Positions 34,880 to 43,373 of a stretch of 64,000 nt of DNA are shown here, piece after piece. Each line of letters starts with the position of its first letter. Position 1 is the first letter of the stretch. Origin of the DNA: Actinomycetes bacterium (lineage in GTDB: Bacteria; Actinomycetota; Actinomycetes; Mycobacteriales; Mycobacteriaceae). The DNA lies in NCBI GenBank assembly GCA_023418505.1, contig JAEZZR010000005.1:157874-221873 (forward strand). Reading direction: 5' to 3'. The notes beneath the pieces are model-generated. The model ran no database searches. It saw only the letters and a list, made by a program, of their open reading frames with translations, and had not been told where the DNA came from. The translations under genes and the position numbers were made by a program.

Positions 34880-35833
34880 CTACTGCAGATAAATCCGCAC
34901 TGGAGTATCCGTGGTCACAGCCTCTCCTTCACCAGGCTCGATACTAGCTACCTTCTTAGTGATGCCTGCAGCGCTGTTGGTTTGGCTGCCATCAGCGTTG
35001 TACACGGTGATGTCGCTAAATCCTTGCAGACGCAGTTCAGCTTCCACCGTCGCCGGCGATTTCCCAACTACGGAGCTCGGAATGTTGGCCCAACCCGAGC
35101 TGTTGTCGCCGAATCCTGGGATCGACGGCGGGTTTTCCCGGATGTTGTCGATTTCTTCTTGGATTCGGTTGCGGTTGTCTTCTTCCGCAGGCTGTTCGGT
35201 GGTGGTTGTCGCGGGCGCCTCTTCGCTGGTCATCGTTGGTGCCGGTGGTGCGGCTGGGGCGGGTGCGTCGGATCGGTTCGCGAAGTTCAGGATCAACGCG
35301 GTCACAGTTACGGCAGCGATGATCGCCGCCACCGCAATGATGATCACACTCTTCGAGGATTTCTCCTCCCGAGGCACCTGCTTCCGCGCCCGCTGAGGAT
35401 TGCTTTGCGACGACTGCCCATACTGGTTTCGTCCGTCGTAAGCTCCGCTTTGAGGTGGATGACCATAACTGTCGCCATACTCGTTCCCGTAGCCATCGCC
35501 GTAGCCTTGTGAACCATACTGTGCACCGTACTGCTGGTCGTATGGCTGCTGGTCGAATCGGGTCGGCTCGTAGTCTTGGCCGTTGCCCGCACGGGTGCTG
35601 TCGTCTACTTGGCTGAAGGCTCGGAAGTCCGCATCGGGATCATAATCGAGGTACTCCGTAGGCTGATCGTCGCCACCAGCGAAATATTCCGTCGGCTGGT
35701 CATCGCTTCCACGCCCAGCGCCGCCGCGAGCAGAACCGTCGCGACCAGCGCCACCAGCACCAGAACCACCACGCCCGTAGCCACCGCGTCCACCGAGGTA
35801 TTCAGTGGGTTGGTCGTCGTTATGCTTTCCCAT
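34880..35833 (-). CDS. single-PASTA membrane protein with DDQPTEY repeats
   Basis: The 317-residue protein has a cytoplasmic Gly/Tyr/Gln-rich N-terminus of about 160 residues, one membrane helix (about 163–187, SVIIIAVAAIIAAVTVTALIL), a Pro/Thr-rich spacer, and one extracellular PASTA domain (about 250–317, IPSSVVGKSPATVEAELRLQGF). PASTA domains bind peptidoglycan fragments. The cytoplasmic part carries DDQPTEY at 6–12, 44–50 and 55–61 and DYEPTRF at 87–93: repeated threonines in the same acidic/proline context, plausible Ser/Thr-kinase targets. There is no kinase domain in this protein. Its stop lies 119 nt from the tRNA-Pro gene; its start is 26 nt from the stop of the Cmk–Der gene, on the same strand. 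Confidence 0.82.
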   Translation of the reverse strand: MGKHNDDQPTEYLGGRGGYGRGGSGAGGAGRDGSARGGAGRGSDDQPTEYFAGGDDQPTEYLDYDPDADFRAFSQVDDSTRAGNGQDYEPTRFDQQPYDQQYGAQYGSQGYGDGYGNEYGDSYGHPPQSGAYDGRNQYGQSSQSNPQRARKQVPREEKSSKSVIIIAVAAIIAAVTVTALILNFANRSDAPAPAAPPAPTMTSEEAPATTTTEQPAEEDNRNRIQEEIDNIRENPPSIPGFGDNSSGWANIPSSVVGKSPATVEAELRLQGFSDITVYNADGSQTNSAAGITKKVASIEPGEGEAVTTDTPVRIYLQ

Positions 35834-35859
35834 GAAGTCCTCCTACCTGCTTGCCTTAA

Positions 35860-38079
35860 CTACTTGCGCTTTTTCTTTTCGCGTACCCGAACAGCGATGC
35901 GCACTGGCGATCCTTCGAAACCGAATTCTTCACGCAGTTTACGCTCAAGGAAGCGACGGTAGCCATGCTCTAAGAATCCGGTGGTGAACAAGACGATCAC
36001 TGGTGGACGCGTCGAGGCCTGCGTTGCAAAGAGCACCTTAGGCTGACGTCCACCTCGCAACGGTGGCGGATTTTGCTGCATGATCGCACGTAGCCAGGTA
36101 TTCAACCGGCCAGTAGAAATGCGACGATCCCACGATTCCAAAGCCTCGATCATCGCCGGTTCGAGCTTCACCACGGCACGTCCGGTCTTGGCGGAGATAT
36201 TCACGCGGCGCGCCCAAGGTACGTGTGCGAGTTGCTCTTCGATTTCGCGTTCGAGTAGGTCGCGCCGGTCCTCGTCCATCAGATCCCACTTGTTGTAGGC
36301 CACCACTAAAGCGCGGCCGGAGTCCAGGATCATGCGCAATACACGCTGATCTTGTTCGGCAATAGGCTCCGAGGCATCCACTAGGAATACGCAGACTTCG
36401 GCACTGTCAATGGCAGATCGAGTACGCAGTGATGCATAAAACTCGTGGCCACGTGCCGTCTTGGTCTTCTTCCGGATACCTGCGGTATCCACGAAGCGCC
36501 ATAGTTGCTGATCCATTTGCACCAGCGAGTCCACGGGATCCACAGTGGTACCGGCAACTTCCGAAACCACGGCACGGTCTTCACCGGACAGCGTGTTCAG
36601 CAAAGACGACTTACCCACGTTCGGCTTACCCACCAACGCCACACGACGTGGCCCGGACGGCTGCGCCTTCGCCCGCGGTTCCTCGGGGAATAGACGCACC
36701 ACTTCATCCAACACATCCGCATTACCGCGTCCGTGCAAAGCCGAAGTCGGCCGGGGCTCGCCTAGACCCAACGCCCAGAACTCCGCCACATCACCAAGCT
36801 GCGCGTCGGATTCAAACTTGTTCGCAGCCAAGATCACCGGCTGCTCTGCCTTCTGCAACCGTCGCGCCATCACTTCGTCGGTAGCCGTGATCCCCACCGT
36901 GGTGTCTACCACCATGATGATCACGTCGGCGGTATCCATCGCTACCTCAGCCTGCCGAGCAATCGCCGCGTGCATGCCCTTCGCGTCCGGATCCCATCCG
37001 CCGGTGTCTTGCACCCAGAAACGCTGGCCACCCCAGTCGCCCAAGTAACTGATCCGATCGCGGGTCACGCCTGGAAAATCCTCCACCACAGCTTCCCGGC
37101 GCCCAATCAACCGGTTCACCATCGTGGATTTGCCCACGTTCGGGCGCCCGACGATCGCCACCGTCGGCAGCGCCTCTTCCTCTTCGTCGCGCACACCAAG
37201 CGCGCTGAAAGCTTCTTCCAGTGCTTCCCAGTCATTTTCGCTGCTCATCCCGGCTTCGGCGCGGGCAATAGCCTCGTCTAGGAGGTTCTCAGCGAAGGCT
37301 GGATTGCTGCGGATTTCGGTGACGTCTTCGCCCGAAGGGGTGCTTAACGACGATTGAGCGTCGTCGTCAAGCATCCCCACTGCCTCCGTGACAGCACCTG
37401 GGTAGGCGTCCTCGATAATGTCCAGTACCTCTTGGATCACCTCTTCGAGATCCAACTCCGAGGTATCCAGCATCTTCGCATCGGCCGCTGGTACTAAAGG
37501 CGAAACCGCACGGGTGGCATCTAGATCGTCCCGGCGCTGCACATCGGCGAGCACCGCATCGAAAGAAGCCTCACGGCCGGCAGCGACATCCTGGTCGAAG
37601 CGGCGCTGGGCGCGAACCTCGGCAGACGCCGTCATGAAGATTTTCGCCGGCACATCTGGGAATACCACCGTGCCGATGTCGCGACCTTCCACCACGCACA
37701 CGCCAGCTTCCAGAGCTAAACGACGCTGCAGCGCCACGAGGTTCTCACGCACCTCGGCGATCGCAGATACGGCACTAACATTCAGCGTTACTTCGGCGCC
37801 ACGGATCTCGGCGGAGACATCTTCGCCATCGAGCAACACCTCGGTGGCGGCGGGATCGTCATTGATCTGCAGTGGCAATTCCGCGGTCGCAGCTGCCACA
37901 GCTGCCTCATCCTTCACATCGATACCCTGGCGCAACACCCAAAGCGTTGCCACCCGGTACATCGCACCGGTATCCAGGTACTTCGCTCCAAGGATCTCGG
38001 CTACTGCCCGGGAAACGGTGGATTTGCCTGTTCCCGAAGGGCCGTCAATCGCAACGATGATGTGGTTATTAGTTGTCAT
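35860..38079 (-). CDS. fused cytidylate kinase–GTPase Der
   Basis: One 739-residue frame joins two enzymes. Residues about 1–225 are (d)CMP kinase, with P-loop GPSGTGKST (13–21) and the DTGAMYRV motif, phosphorylating CMP and dCMP. Residues about 306–739 are Der/EngA, with two GTPase modules (GRPNVGKST at 311–319 and GKPNVGKSS at 484–492) and a C-terminal KH-like domain, needed for 50S ribosome assembly. An acidic linker of about 80 residues lies between. The first module has NKFE where NKxD is usual. Cmk–Der fusions are known in some actinobacteria. The two adjacent inverted copies of GCTTRACGACG at 37342–37372 fall in the linker. It follows rluB closely on the same strand. Confidence 0.95.
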   Translation of the reverse strand: MTTNNHIIVAIDGPSGTGKSTVSRAVAEILGAKYLDTGAMYRVATLWVLRQGIDVKDEAAVAAATAELPLQINDDPAATEVLLDGEDVSAEIRGAEVTLNVSAVSAIAEVRENLVALQRRLALEAGVCVVEGRDIGTVVFPDVPAKIFMTASAEVRAQRRFDQDVAAGREASFDAVLADVQRRDDLDATRAVSPLVPAADAKMLDTSELDLEEVIQEVLDIIEDAYPGAVTEAVGMLDDDAQSSLSTPSGEDVTEIRSNPAFAENLLDEAIARAEAGMSSENDWEALEEAFSALGVRDEEEEALPTVAIVGRPNVGKSTMVNRLIGRREAVVEDFPGVTRDRISYLGDWGGQRFWVQDTGGWDPDAKGMHAAIARQAEVAMDTADVIIMVVDTTVGITATDEVMARRLQKAEQPVILAANKFESDAQLGDVAEFWALGLGEPRPTSALHGRGNADVLDEVVRLFPEEPRAKAQPSGPRRVALVGKPNVGKSSLLNTLSGEDRAVVSEVAGTTVDPVDSLVQMDQQLWRFVDTAGIRKKTKTARGHEFYASLRTRSAIDSAEVCVFLVDASEPIAEQDQRVLRMILDSGRALVVAYNKWDLMDEDRRDLLEREIEEQLAHVPWARRVNISAKTGRAVVKLEPAMIEALESWDRRISTGRLNTWLRAIMQQNPPPLRGGRQPKVLFATQASTRPPVIVLFTTGFLEHGYRRFLERKLREEFGFEGSPVRIAVRVREKKKRK

Positions 38080-38105
38080 GTTTGTAGGTCCTCTTTACCG
38101 GCCTT

Positions 38106-39032
38106 TTATAGGCCTACGGCTTTGAACAGGCTGGCAAGTTCGGCTTGGTTGAGCGCCCGCAAGGTTCCTGGGGTCTGCTCACCCAATTGCACGGTGTGGA
38201 TTTTCGTGCGCACTAGGCGCTCTACAGGGAATCCGGCGGTTTTTAGCATGCGACGCACAATGTGCTTACGCCCTTCATGCAGCTCAATCACCACAATGGA
38301 TCGCCCTTGCCATACGTCAATGATTTCGGCGTGGTCTGCGGCGGCGATTCCGTCGTCAAGCTCGATGCCCTCTTCCAACGCGCGGATGTCGGCCTTGCTG
38401 ATCTCGCCGACCACGGAGGCCATGTACGTCTTCGTCACCTCGTACGAAGGGTGCATCAGACGGTTTGCTAGCTCGCCATCATTGGTGAGCATCAACAGAC
38501 CTTCCGTCTTCGCATCCAGCCGGCCTACATGGAACAGGCGCTGGCCAGAGCTAATTTTCTCGCCGATTAGGTCACCGACGCACGGACGCCCCTCTTCGTC
38601 GTGCATCGTGGATTGCACCCCGCGTGGCTTGTTCAGCACGAAGTACTGCATATCCTCGTTGATCACGATGCGCGCGCCGTCAACGCGGATCACCGCAGTA
38701 TTCGGGTCAACCTTCACCCCTTGACGGGTGATGATCTCGCCGTTGACTTCCACGCGCCCGGCATCAATAAGCTCTTCAGCTTGACGACGGCTTGCTACCC
38801 CCGCCTGCGCCAAAACCTTCTGCAAGCGAATGCCGCCATCGGCGTAGGGCTCGGCTTGCTTCTTGTGATCCTTGGCAACGTGCTGGTGACGTGCCGGTTT
38901 TGCATTGCTAACGACGACATCCGCCGCCACATTGTTACGCTGCTTCGCCTGACGGTTCGGGCGGTTTTGGCGTGGATTCTTAGCGCCCTTGGCGCGACTG
39001 TTCTGACTTTTACGAGACTTCTTCTCAGACAC
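38106..39032 (-). CDS. rluB: 23S rRNA pseudouridine synthase RluB-type
   Basis: From the GTG at 39030–39032 (AGAAGG 8 nt upstream) the product is 308 residues. The first 75 are very basic and Gln/Asn-rich. An S4 RNA-binding domain follows (about 75–135, RLQKVLAQAGVASRRQAEELI), then the RsuA/RluB catalytic domain with GRLDAKTEGLLMLTNDGELANRL, whose Asp is the nucleophile. It modifies 23S rRNA. Neighbours scpB and cmk–der are the standard context. It has two GCTTGACGACG copies in opposite orientations. Confidence 0.93.
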   Translation of the reverse strand: MSEKKSRKSQNSRAKGAKNPRQNRPNRQAKQRNNVAADVVVSNAKPARHQHVAKDHKKQAEPYADGGIRLQKVLAQAGVASRRQAEELIDAGRVEVNGEIITRQGVKVDPNTAVIRVDGARIVINEDMQYFVLNKPRGVQSTMHDEEGRPCVGDLIGEKISSGQRLFHVGRLDAKTEGLLMLTNDGELANRLMHPSYEVTKTYMASVVGEISKADIRALEEGIELDDGIAAADHAEIIDVWQGRSIVVIELHEGRKHIVRRMLKTAGFPVERLVRTKIHTVQLGEQTPGTLRALNQAELASLFKAVGL

Positions 39033-39187
39033 TTCCGGTGTACCTTCTCGGTTAGCGGTTATTGGAAAGCTCCAGTGTACTCTTAAAGTGCAGGAAAATC
39101 CCACTGTGTTACTGCGGTTTACTACTGGGATCCTGCCAGGTTGCTACTGGGGTCACCACGGCACGATGTCTGGAGGAGGTTGGAGCT

Positions 39188-39397
39188 ATGAGCGAAAAGC
39201 GTGAAGCACGCGATAAAGCTAACCCCAACAGCCAGCGCCACGAATGGCCGGACGAAGATCCACTGGCCAATCCAGATAGCCCAATTAAATCACCAGCACA
39301 CTTACGCAAATTCCTGCTCTTTGTGATCGCTGCCGTAGCAATCGTCCTGATTTCACTGATCGCGCTGGTAGTAGCACTAACGACGACTACCGTCTAA
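39188..39397 (+). CDS. small single-helix membrane protein (69 aa)
   Basis: GGAGGAGG precedes the ATG at 39188. The first 43 residues are hydrophilic and Pro/Asp/Glu-rich (HEWPDEDPLANPDSPIKSP), and the last 25 form one membrane helix ending in TTTTV, so it looks tail-anchored. It is transcribed against the rluB–scpB block, with stops facing scpB. Function unknown; it is convincingly a gene because of its ribosome site and ordered composition. Confidence 0.7.
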   Translation: MSEKREARDKANPNSQRHEWPDEDPLANPDSPIKSPAHLRKFLLFVIAAVAIVLISLIALVVALTTTTV

Positions 39398-39432
39398 AAC
39401 GACTACCGTCTAAGACGCGGCTGCCGCCATAA

Positions 39433-40029
39433 TCACCGGGGTTCGTCGATCAATTCCACATCCGGTAACAACGGCGCCAGATCCGGCAGCTTGTCTAAAG
39501 AATCAATCCCCAGCAACTCCAAGAACAGCGCCGTGGTGGCATACAGCTTGGCGCCGTGTTCTTCGCCCACCTCGGCGATCAAACCACGAGCATGCAAAGT
39601 ACGCATGACACCATCGACGTTAACGCCACGCACCGCCGATACTTGCGCACGTGTCGCCGGCTGGCGGTAAGCAACCACCGCCAGCGTTTCCATCGCAGCC
39701 CGCGAAAGCTTGGTTTGGCCACCATCGAGTAAGAAGCGCTCCACAATATCGGCATAAACACCACGGGTGTACAGACGCCAGCCGTCGGCACTTTCCCGCA
39801 GTTCAAAACCAGAAGACTGTGCTTCCAGCTCTGCCTGCCACTGCACTAGCTCTTCGCGGACATCAGCCACATCACAATCAGCTGCATATGCAATCGCAGC
39901 CGGCTGCACCGGAGTATCCACCACTAACAGCACAGCTTCGATCGCGCCGCGCAGGTGGGGCTTGACGCCCTCACCAATGCTTGCAACTGTGCTCGCGCTA
40001 CCGCTGCTCGCGCCACCCTGTTCACTCAT
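39433..40029 (-). CDS. scpB: segregation and condensation protein ScpB
   Basis: The 198-residue protein has the winged-helix pairs of ScpB (ETLAVVAYRQPATRAQVSAVRGVNVDGVMRTL, about 115–146), and its length is normal. ScpB with ScpA and Smc forms the chromosome condensation complex. The ATG follows the scpA stop by 7 nt on the same strand, so the two are co-transcribed. Confidence 0.95.
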   Translation of the reverse strand: MSEQGGASSGSASTVASIGEGVKPHLRGAIEAVLLVVDTPVQPAAIAYAADCDVADVREELVQWQAELEAQSSGFELRESADGWRLYTRGVYADIVERFLLDGGQTKLSRAAMETLAVVAYRQPATRAQVSAVRGVNVDGVMRTLHARGLIAEVGEEHGAKLYATTALFLELLGIDSLDKLPDLAPLLPDVELIDEPR

Positions 40030-40036
40030 CGCACTC

Positions 40037-40855
40037 TTACTCCCAGTTCCGCGCTGCCACTACGGCAGGATCGACGTCTAAGCCAGTCCAGGCCACTCGA
40101 ATCTCTTCCAAAGCTGCCTGCTGTTCAATCACAATCGCTTTGGCGCGATAGAGCTCCAGTAAAGCCAAAAACCGCCCCACTACTTCCATGGAAATCCGAC
40201 ATTCCGAGGTCAACTGCGTAAACGTCACCCACGAATTCTCGCCTGCCAGCTTCAAAGCATCCAGAATCCGGCCTGCTTGCTCTGGCACCGAAACCGCGGC
40301 CGCGTGCAAGTGATCCACGGACACAGTCTCTGGCGGCTTCGGCCGCAGCACCACCGCGGCGAACTCCGCGAACGCTGCAGCATCCATCCCTAATTGCACT
40401 GGTGGCAGCAGATCTGTGAACCGCTCTTCTGGCCCCACTGCCCGCGGATAGCGGCGTGGCGCATCCTTCTGCCATTCGGTAAACATATCGGCTACCCGGC
40501 TATACGCCCGATATTGCAATAACCGGGCAAACAGCAGGTCGCGTGCCTCCAAAAGCGCCAGGTCTTCTTCATCGTCTACGTCGCCTCGCGGCAACAGACG
40601 CGCCGTCTTCAAATCCAACAACGTCGCGGCGATTACCAAAAACTCGGTGACCTCGTCCAAGTTGTCGCCTAAGCCCTTGGTATAGGCAATAAACTCATCT
40701 GTCACCGCAGCCAATGCCACTTCAGTAACATCCATTTTCTTGCTACTGATCAGCTGCAACAACAGATCGAACGGCCCCGTAAAATTCGCTAGGGCAACTT
40801 GAAAGCCGGTGATTTCGGGCTGTTCACCGTCGCCAGCTTCCCTAATTTCCGCCAT
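40037..40855 (-). CDS. scpA: segregation and condensation protein ScpA
   Basis: The 272-residue kleisin shows the ScpA N-terminal motif FTGPFDLLLQLISSKKMDVTEVALA (about 25–49) and a C-terminal winged helix (about 215–255). It bridges the Smc heads. Its ATG lies 3 nt after the parA stop, giving a parA–scpA–scpB operon. Confidence 0.95.
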   Translation of the reverse strand: MAEIREAGDGEQPEITGFQVALANFTGPFDLLLQLISSKKMDVTEVALAAVTDEFIAYTKGLGDNLDEVTEFLVIAATLLDLKTARLLPRGDVDDEEDLALLEARDLLFARLLQYRAYSRVADMFTEWQKDAPRRYPRAVGPEERFTDLLPPVQLGMDAAAFAEFAAVVLRPKPPETVSVDHLHAAAVSVPEQAGRILDALKLAGENSWVTFTQLTSECRISMEVVGRFLALLELYRAKAIVIEQQAALEEIRVAWTGLDVDPAVVAARNWE

Positions 40856-40858
40856 CAG

Positions 40859-41716
40859 CTAGCTACGTTCCACCACTTCGCGCGCTAAGTTGCGGTATTG
40901 CTCTGCTGCAGGCGAGTTCGGTGCCCACGACGTAATCGGTTCCCCAGCCACGGACGTTTCCGGGAAGCGCACAGTGCGCGTGATCACGGTATCGAAGACG
41001 GTATCGCCGAAGACTTCCATCACACGTTCCATCACTTCGCGGGCATGGAGCGTACGACGATCGAACATCGTCACCAAAATCCCTAGGATTTCCAAGTCAA
41101 AGTTCAAGCGGTCGCGAACCTTGTTCACCGTATCGGTGAGCAACGCCAGGCCACGCAGCGAGAAGTACTCGCACTCCATCGGAATCAGCACCCCGCGAGC
41201 GATAGTCAGCGCATTGACCGTCAGCAATCCAAGCGACGGCTGGCAATCAATAATCACGTAGTCGTATTCGCGCAGTACCGGGCGCAACGCACGCCCCAAC
41301 GCCTGCTCCCGGCCAACCTCGTTGACCAGCTGAATCTCCGCGGCAGAAAGATCAATATTGGCCGGCACAAGATCCAGCCCAGAAGTAGAAGTGTGGTGAA
41401 TGGCATCGCGCACATCGGTGCTCGGATCGATCAGCAGGTTGTAAACCGTCAGATCCAATTCTTCGTGCGGCACGCCCAACCCGGCAGAAAGCGCGCCCTG
41501 TGGATCCAAGTCCACCAACAAAACCTTCCGGCCAAATTCGGCCAATGCTGCGCCCAAATTAATCGTGGACGTGGTCTTACCCACGCCACCTTTTTGGTTG
41601 CACATAGCCAGAATTTTCGCCGGCCCGTGAGACGCCACCGGCGCAGGATCCGCTAACGTCCGAACAGGGCGGCCGGTGAGGCCTACCTCTTGGGCGTCGA
41701 ATAGCGCATCGCTCAC
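40859..41716 (-). CDS. ParA-family ATPase
   Basis: The 285-residue protein carries the deviant Walker A KGGVGKTTSTINLGAAL (about 43–59) and later Walker motifs DLDPQGALSAGLG and DYVIIDCQPSLG. A GTG start with GGAGG upstream is used. ParA ATPases move or position chromosomes or protein assemblies. This copy, next to xerD and scpA rather than parB, corresponds to the second ParA homologue (PldP-type) of corynebacteria, but the distinction from the origin-linked ParA rests on position only. Confidence 0.92.
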   Translation of the reverse strand: MSDALFDAQEVGLTGRPVRTLADPAPVASHGPAKILAMCNQKGGVGKTTSTINLGAALAEFGRKVLLVDLDPQGALSAGLGVPHEELDLTVYNLLIDPSTDVRDAIHHTSTSGLDLVPANIDLSAAEIQLVNEVGREQALGRALRPVLREYDYVIIDCQPSLGLLTVNALTIARGVLIPMECEYFSLRGLALLTDTVNKVRDRLNFDLEILGILVTMFDRRTLHAREVMERVMEVFGDTVFDTVITRTVRFPETSVAGEPITSWAPNSPAAEQYRNLAREVVERS

Positions 41717-41748
41717 AGATTTCCTCCAGTTCGTGGGTCAGCTAGCCA

Positions 41749-42696
41749 TCAATTTAGCTTACCGCGTGGATGGGTAACGGCGTAGACGCGACGCAGCTGC
41801 TCGATATTCACCTTTGTATAAATCTGCGTAGTGGTCACGCTGGAATGGCCGAGCAGCTCCTGCACAGAGCGGATATCGGCGCCACCTTCCAGCAAGTGGG
41901 TCGCAAAAGAATGGCGCAGCGTATGCGGGGATACCTCCAAATTCGCGCGCCTGCCCACAGCTGCCACCATGTTTCCCGCCGACTGTCGCGACAACCGCCG
42001 CCCCAGCCGATTAATAAATAACGCCTTGCCACTGTCATAGCGCGCGAAGTCACTACGCCCGCCCGGAATCCCCGACAACCACTGCGCCACTGCCTGTTGT
42101 GCGGGCCGTCCCACCGGCACCAGACGTTCCTTATCGCCCTTACCGCGCACCAAAATGATGTCCTCAGTCACATCATCAATATCGAGGCTGACCACCTCAG
42201 TAATGCGCGCGCCAGTCGAATACAGCAGCTCAATCAGCGCGAGCTCCAGCGGCGTCTGGCACATTTCAATCAACGCGACCACTTCCTGCATGGTCAGCGC
42301 TTTCGGCAGCTTCGCGGGCGTTTTCTTCGGCACCACGCGCGCGGCAGGGTTCGATGTCGGCTGCGTAAACCGATGCAGGCTTTTCACCGACGATAGGATC
42401 CGATTAATACTGGTCGCCGCTAGTCCCTGTTGAGTTAGCTTTGCGACGAATTGCTCCAAGTCCGCAGGCTTCACCTGGTGCACATCGGTGACTTTGGCCT
42501 CGTCAAGGAAACGCTCGTATTTCCTTAGGTCTGCCAGGTAGGCATTGATCGTATTTTCCGAGCGCCCCTTTTCAATCGCCAGATGATCCAGAAACTCATC
42601 CCCAACCCCGAAAAGTGGGCCGCGAAAATATCCAGTGGCCTCTGCCGTGAAGTTAAGCTCCGCGTCCGCGTATTGCTCGGGTTTATTCTTCGTCAT
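41749..42696 (-). CDS. xerD: tyrosine recombinase XerD
   Basis: The 315-residue protein has an N-terminal core-binding domain (about 30–115) and a catalytic domain with the Arg in STGARITEV, HTLRHSFATHLL, the GH of LLGHSSVTTTQ, and the tyrosine in IYTKV. XerD with XerC resolves chromosome dimers at dif. Its start overlaps the preceding NUDIX gene by 14 nt; a start a few codons downstream is possible. It is in the standard xerD–parA–scpA context. Confidence 0.95.
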   Translation of the reverse strand: MTKNKPEQYADAELNFTAEATGYFRGPLFGVGDEFLDHLAIEKGRSENTINAYLADLRKYERFLDEAKVTDVHQVKPADLEQFVAKLTQQGLAATSINRILSSVKSLHRFTQPTSNPAARVVPKKTPAKLPKALTMQEVVALIEMCQTPLELALIELLYSTGARITEVVSLDIDDVTEDIILVRGKGDKERLVPVGRPAQQAVAQWLSGIPGGRSDFARYDSGKALFINRLGRRLSRQSAGNMVAAVGRRANLEVSPHTLRHSFATHLLEGGADIRSVQELLGHSSVTTTQIYTKVNIEQLRRVYAVTHPRGKLN

Positions 42697-43339
42697 GTTT
42701 TGCTAGACGACGCGCACGCAACGCAGTCGGGCGGATAGCAAATGGCTCTGCCGCGTCACGCAGTTTGGCGCCATCCGGATTCTGTGTCGTTGCTGGGGAG
42801 ACTTCCAGCGCCGACGCTGCTGCCAGCACACCAGCGATCGCGATCGCATTGATGAGCTGACCGGAATGTACCAAGGCAACTGCTTCGCTCAGTGGCATCC
42901 AGTGCAATTCGATGTCTTGTTCTTCGTCGTGAGCTGCCGGACGCGCCACCTCGGTGAGTTGCCGAGCCAAGTAGATGCGCACTGCCTCATCGGCAAAGCC
43001 CGGTGAGGTGTACATATCCACCAACACATCCCACTGCTCTGCCTGCAATCCAGCTTCTTCCACCAACTCACGCTGGATAGCCGGCAGTGGTTCTTCCTGG
43101 GGATCGTCCAACAATCCGGCGGGTAGCTCCAGCATGGTGCGCCCAGGGGCTTGACGCCACTGGGTGAGCAAACAAACCTGCCCCTGATCATCGAGTGCCA
43201 CGACCGCAACAGCACCAAAGTGCTCCACGATTTCGCGGGCGGCAGTGTTACCACCGGGCATGCGCACCTGATCGCGGCGCACTGCGATAATCGGAGCTTC
43301 TAGCAGAGTTTCGGAAGATTCGACGGTATACGGTTCCAT
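42683..43339 (-). CDS. NUDIX hydrolase (ADP-ribose pyrophosphatase-like)
   Basis: The 218-residue protein contains a NUDIX box: AGLLDD…AIQRELVEEAGL, with the REL-VEEAG metal-binding residues (about 85–110). An N-terminal strand-rich region typical of ADP-ribose pyrophosphatases precedes it. It hydrolyses nucleoside diphosphate derivatives. The C-terminal 40 residues are basic (RPTALRARRLAKHDEE). It overlaps xerD and lies 34 nt downstream of steB, so it is part of one long minus-strand transcript. Confidence 0.9.
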   Translation of the reverse strand: MEPYTVESSETLLEAPIIAVRRDQVRMPGGNTAAREIVEHFGAVAVVALDDQGQVCLLTQWRQAPGRTMLELPAGLLDDPQEEPLPAIQRELVEEAGLQAEQWDVLVDMYTSPGFADEAVRIYLARQLTEVARPAAHDEEQDIELHWMPLSEAVALVHSGQLINAIAIAGVLAAASALEVSPATTQNPDGAKLRDAAEPFAIRPTALRARRLAKHDEE

Positions 43340-43373
43340 GCGGAGTTCTATTCTGAGTGCTGTCTATTTCCGA

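Noticed and set aside
37342..37372. Internal terminator in the Cmk–Der gene
   Set aside because: It lies inside an uninterrupted coding frame and has no T-tract; it is a pair of the recurrent 11-mer.
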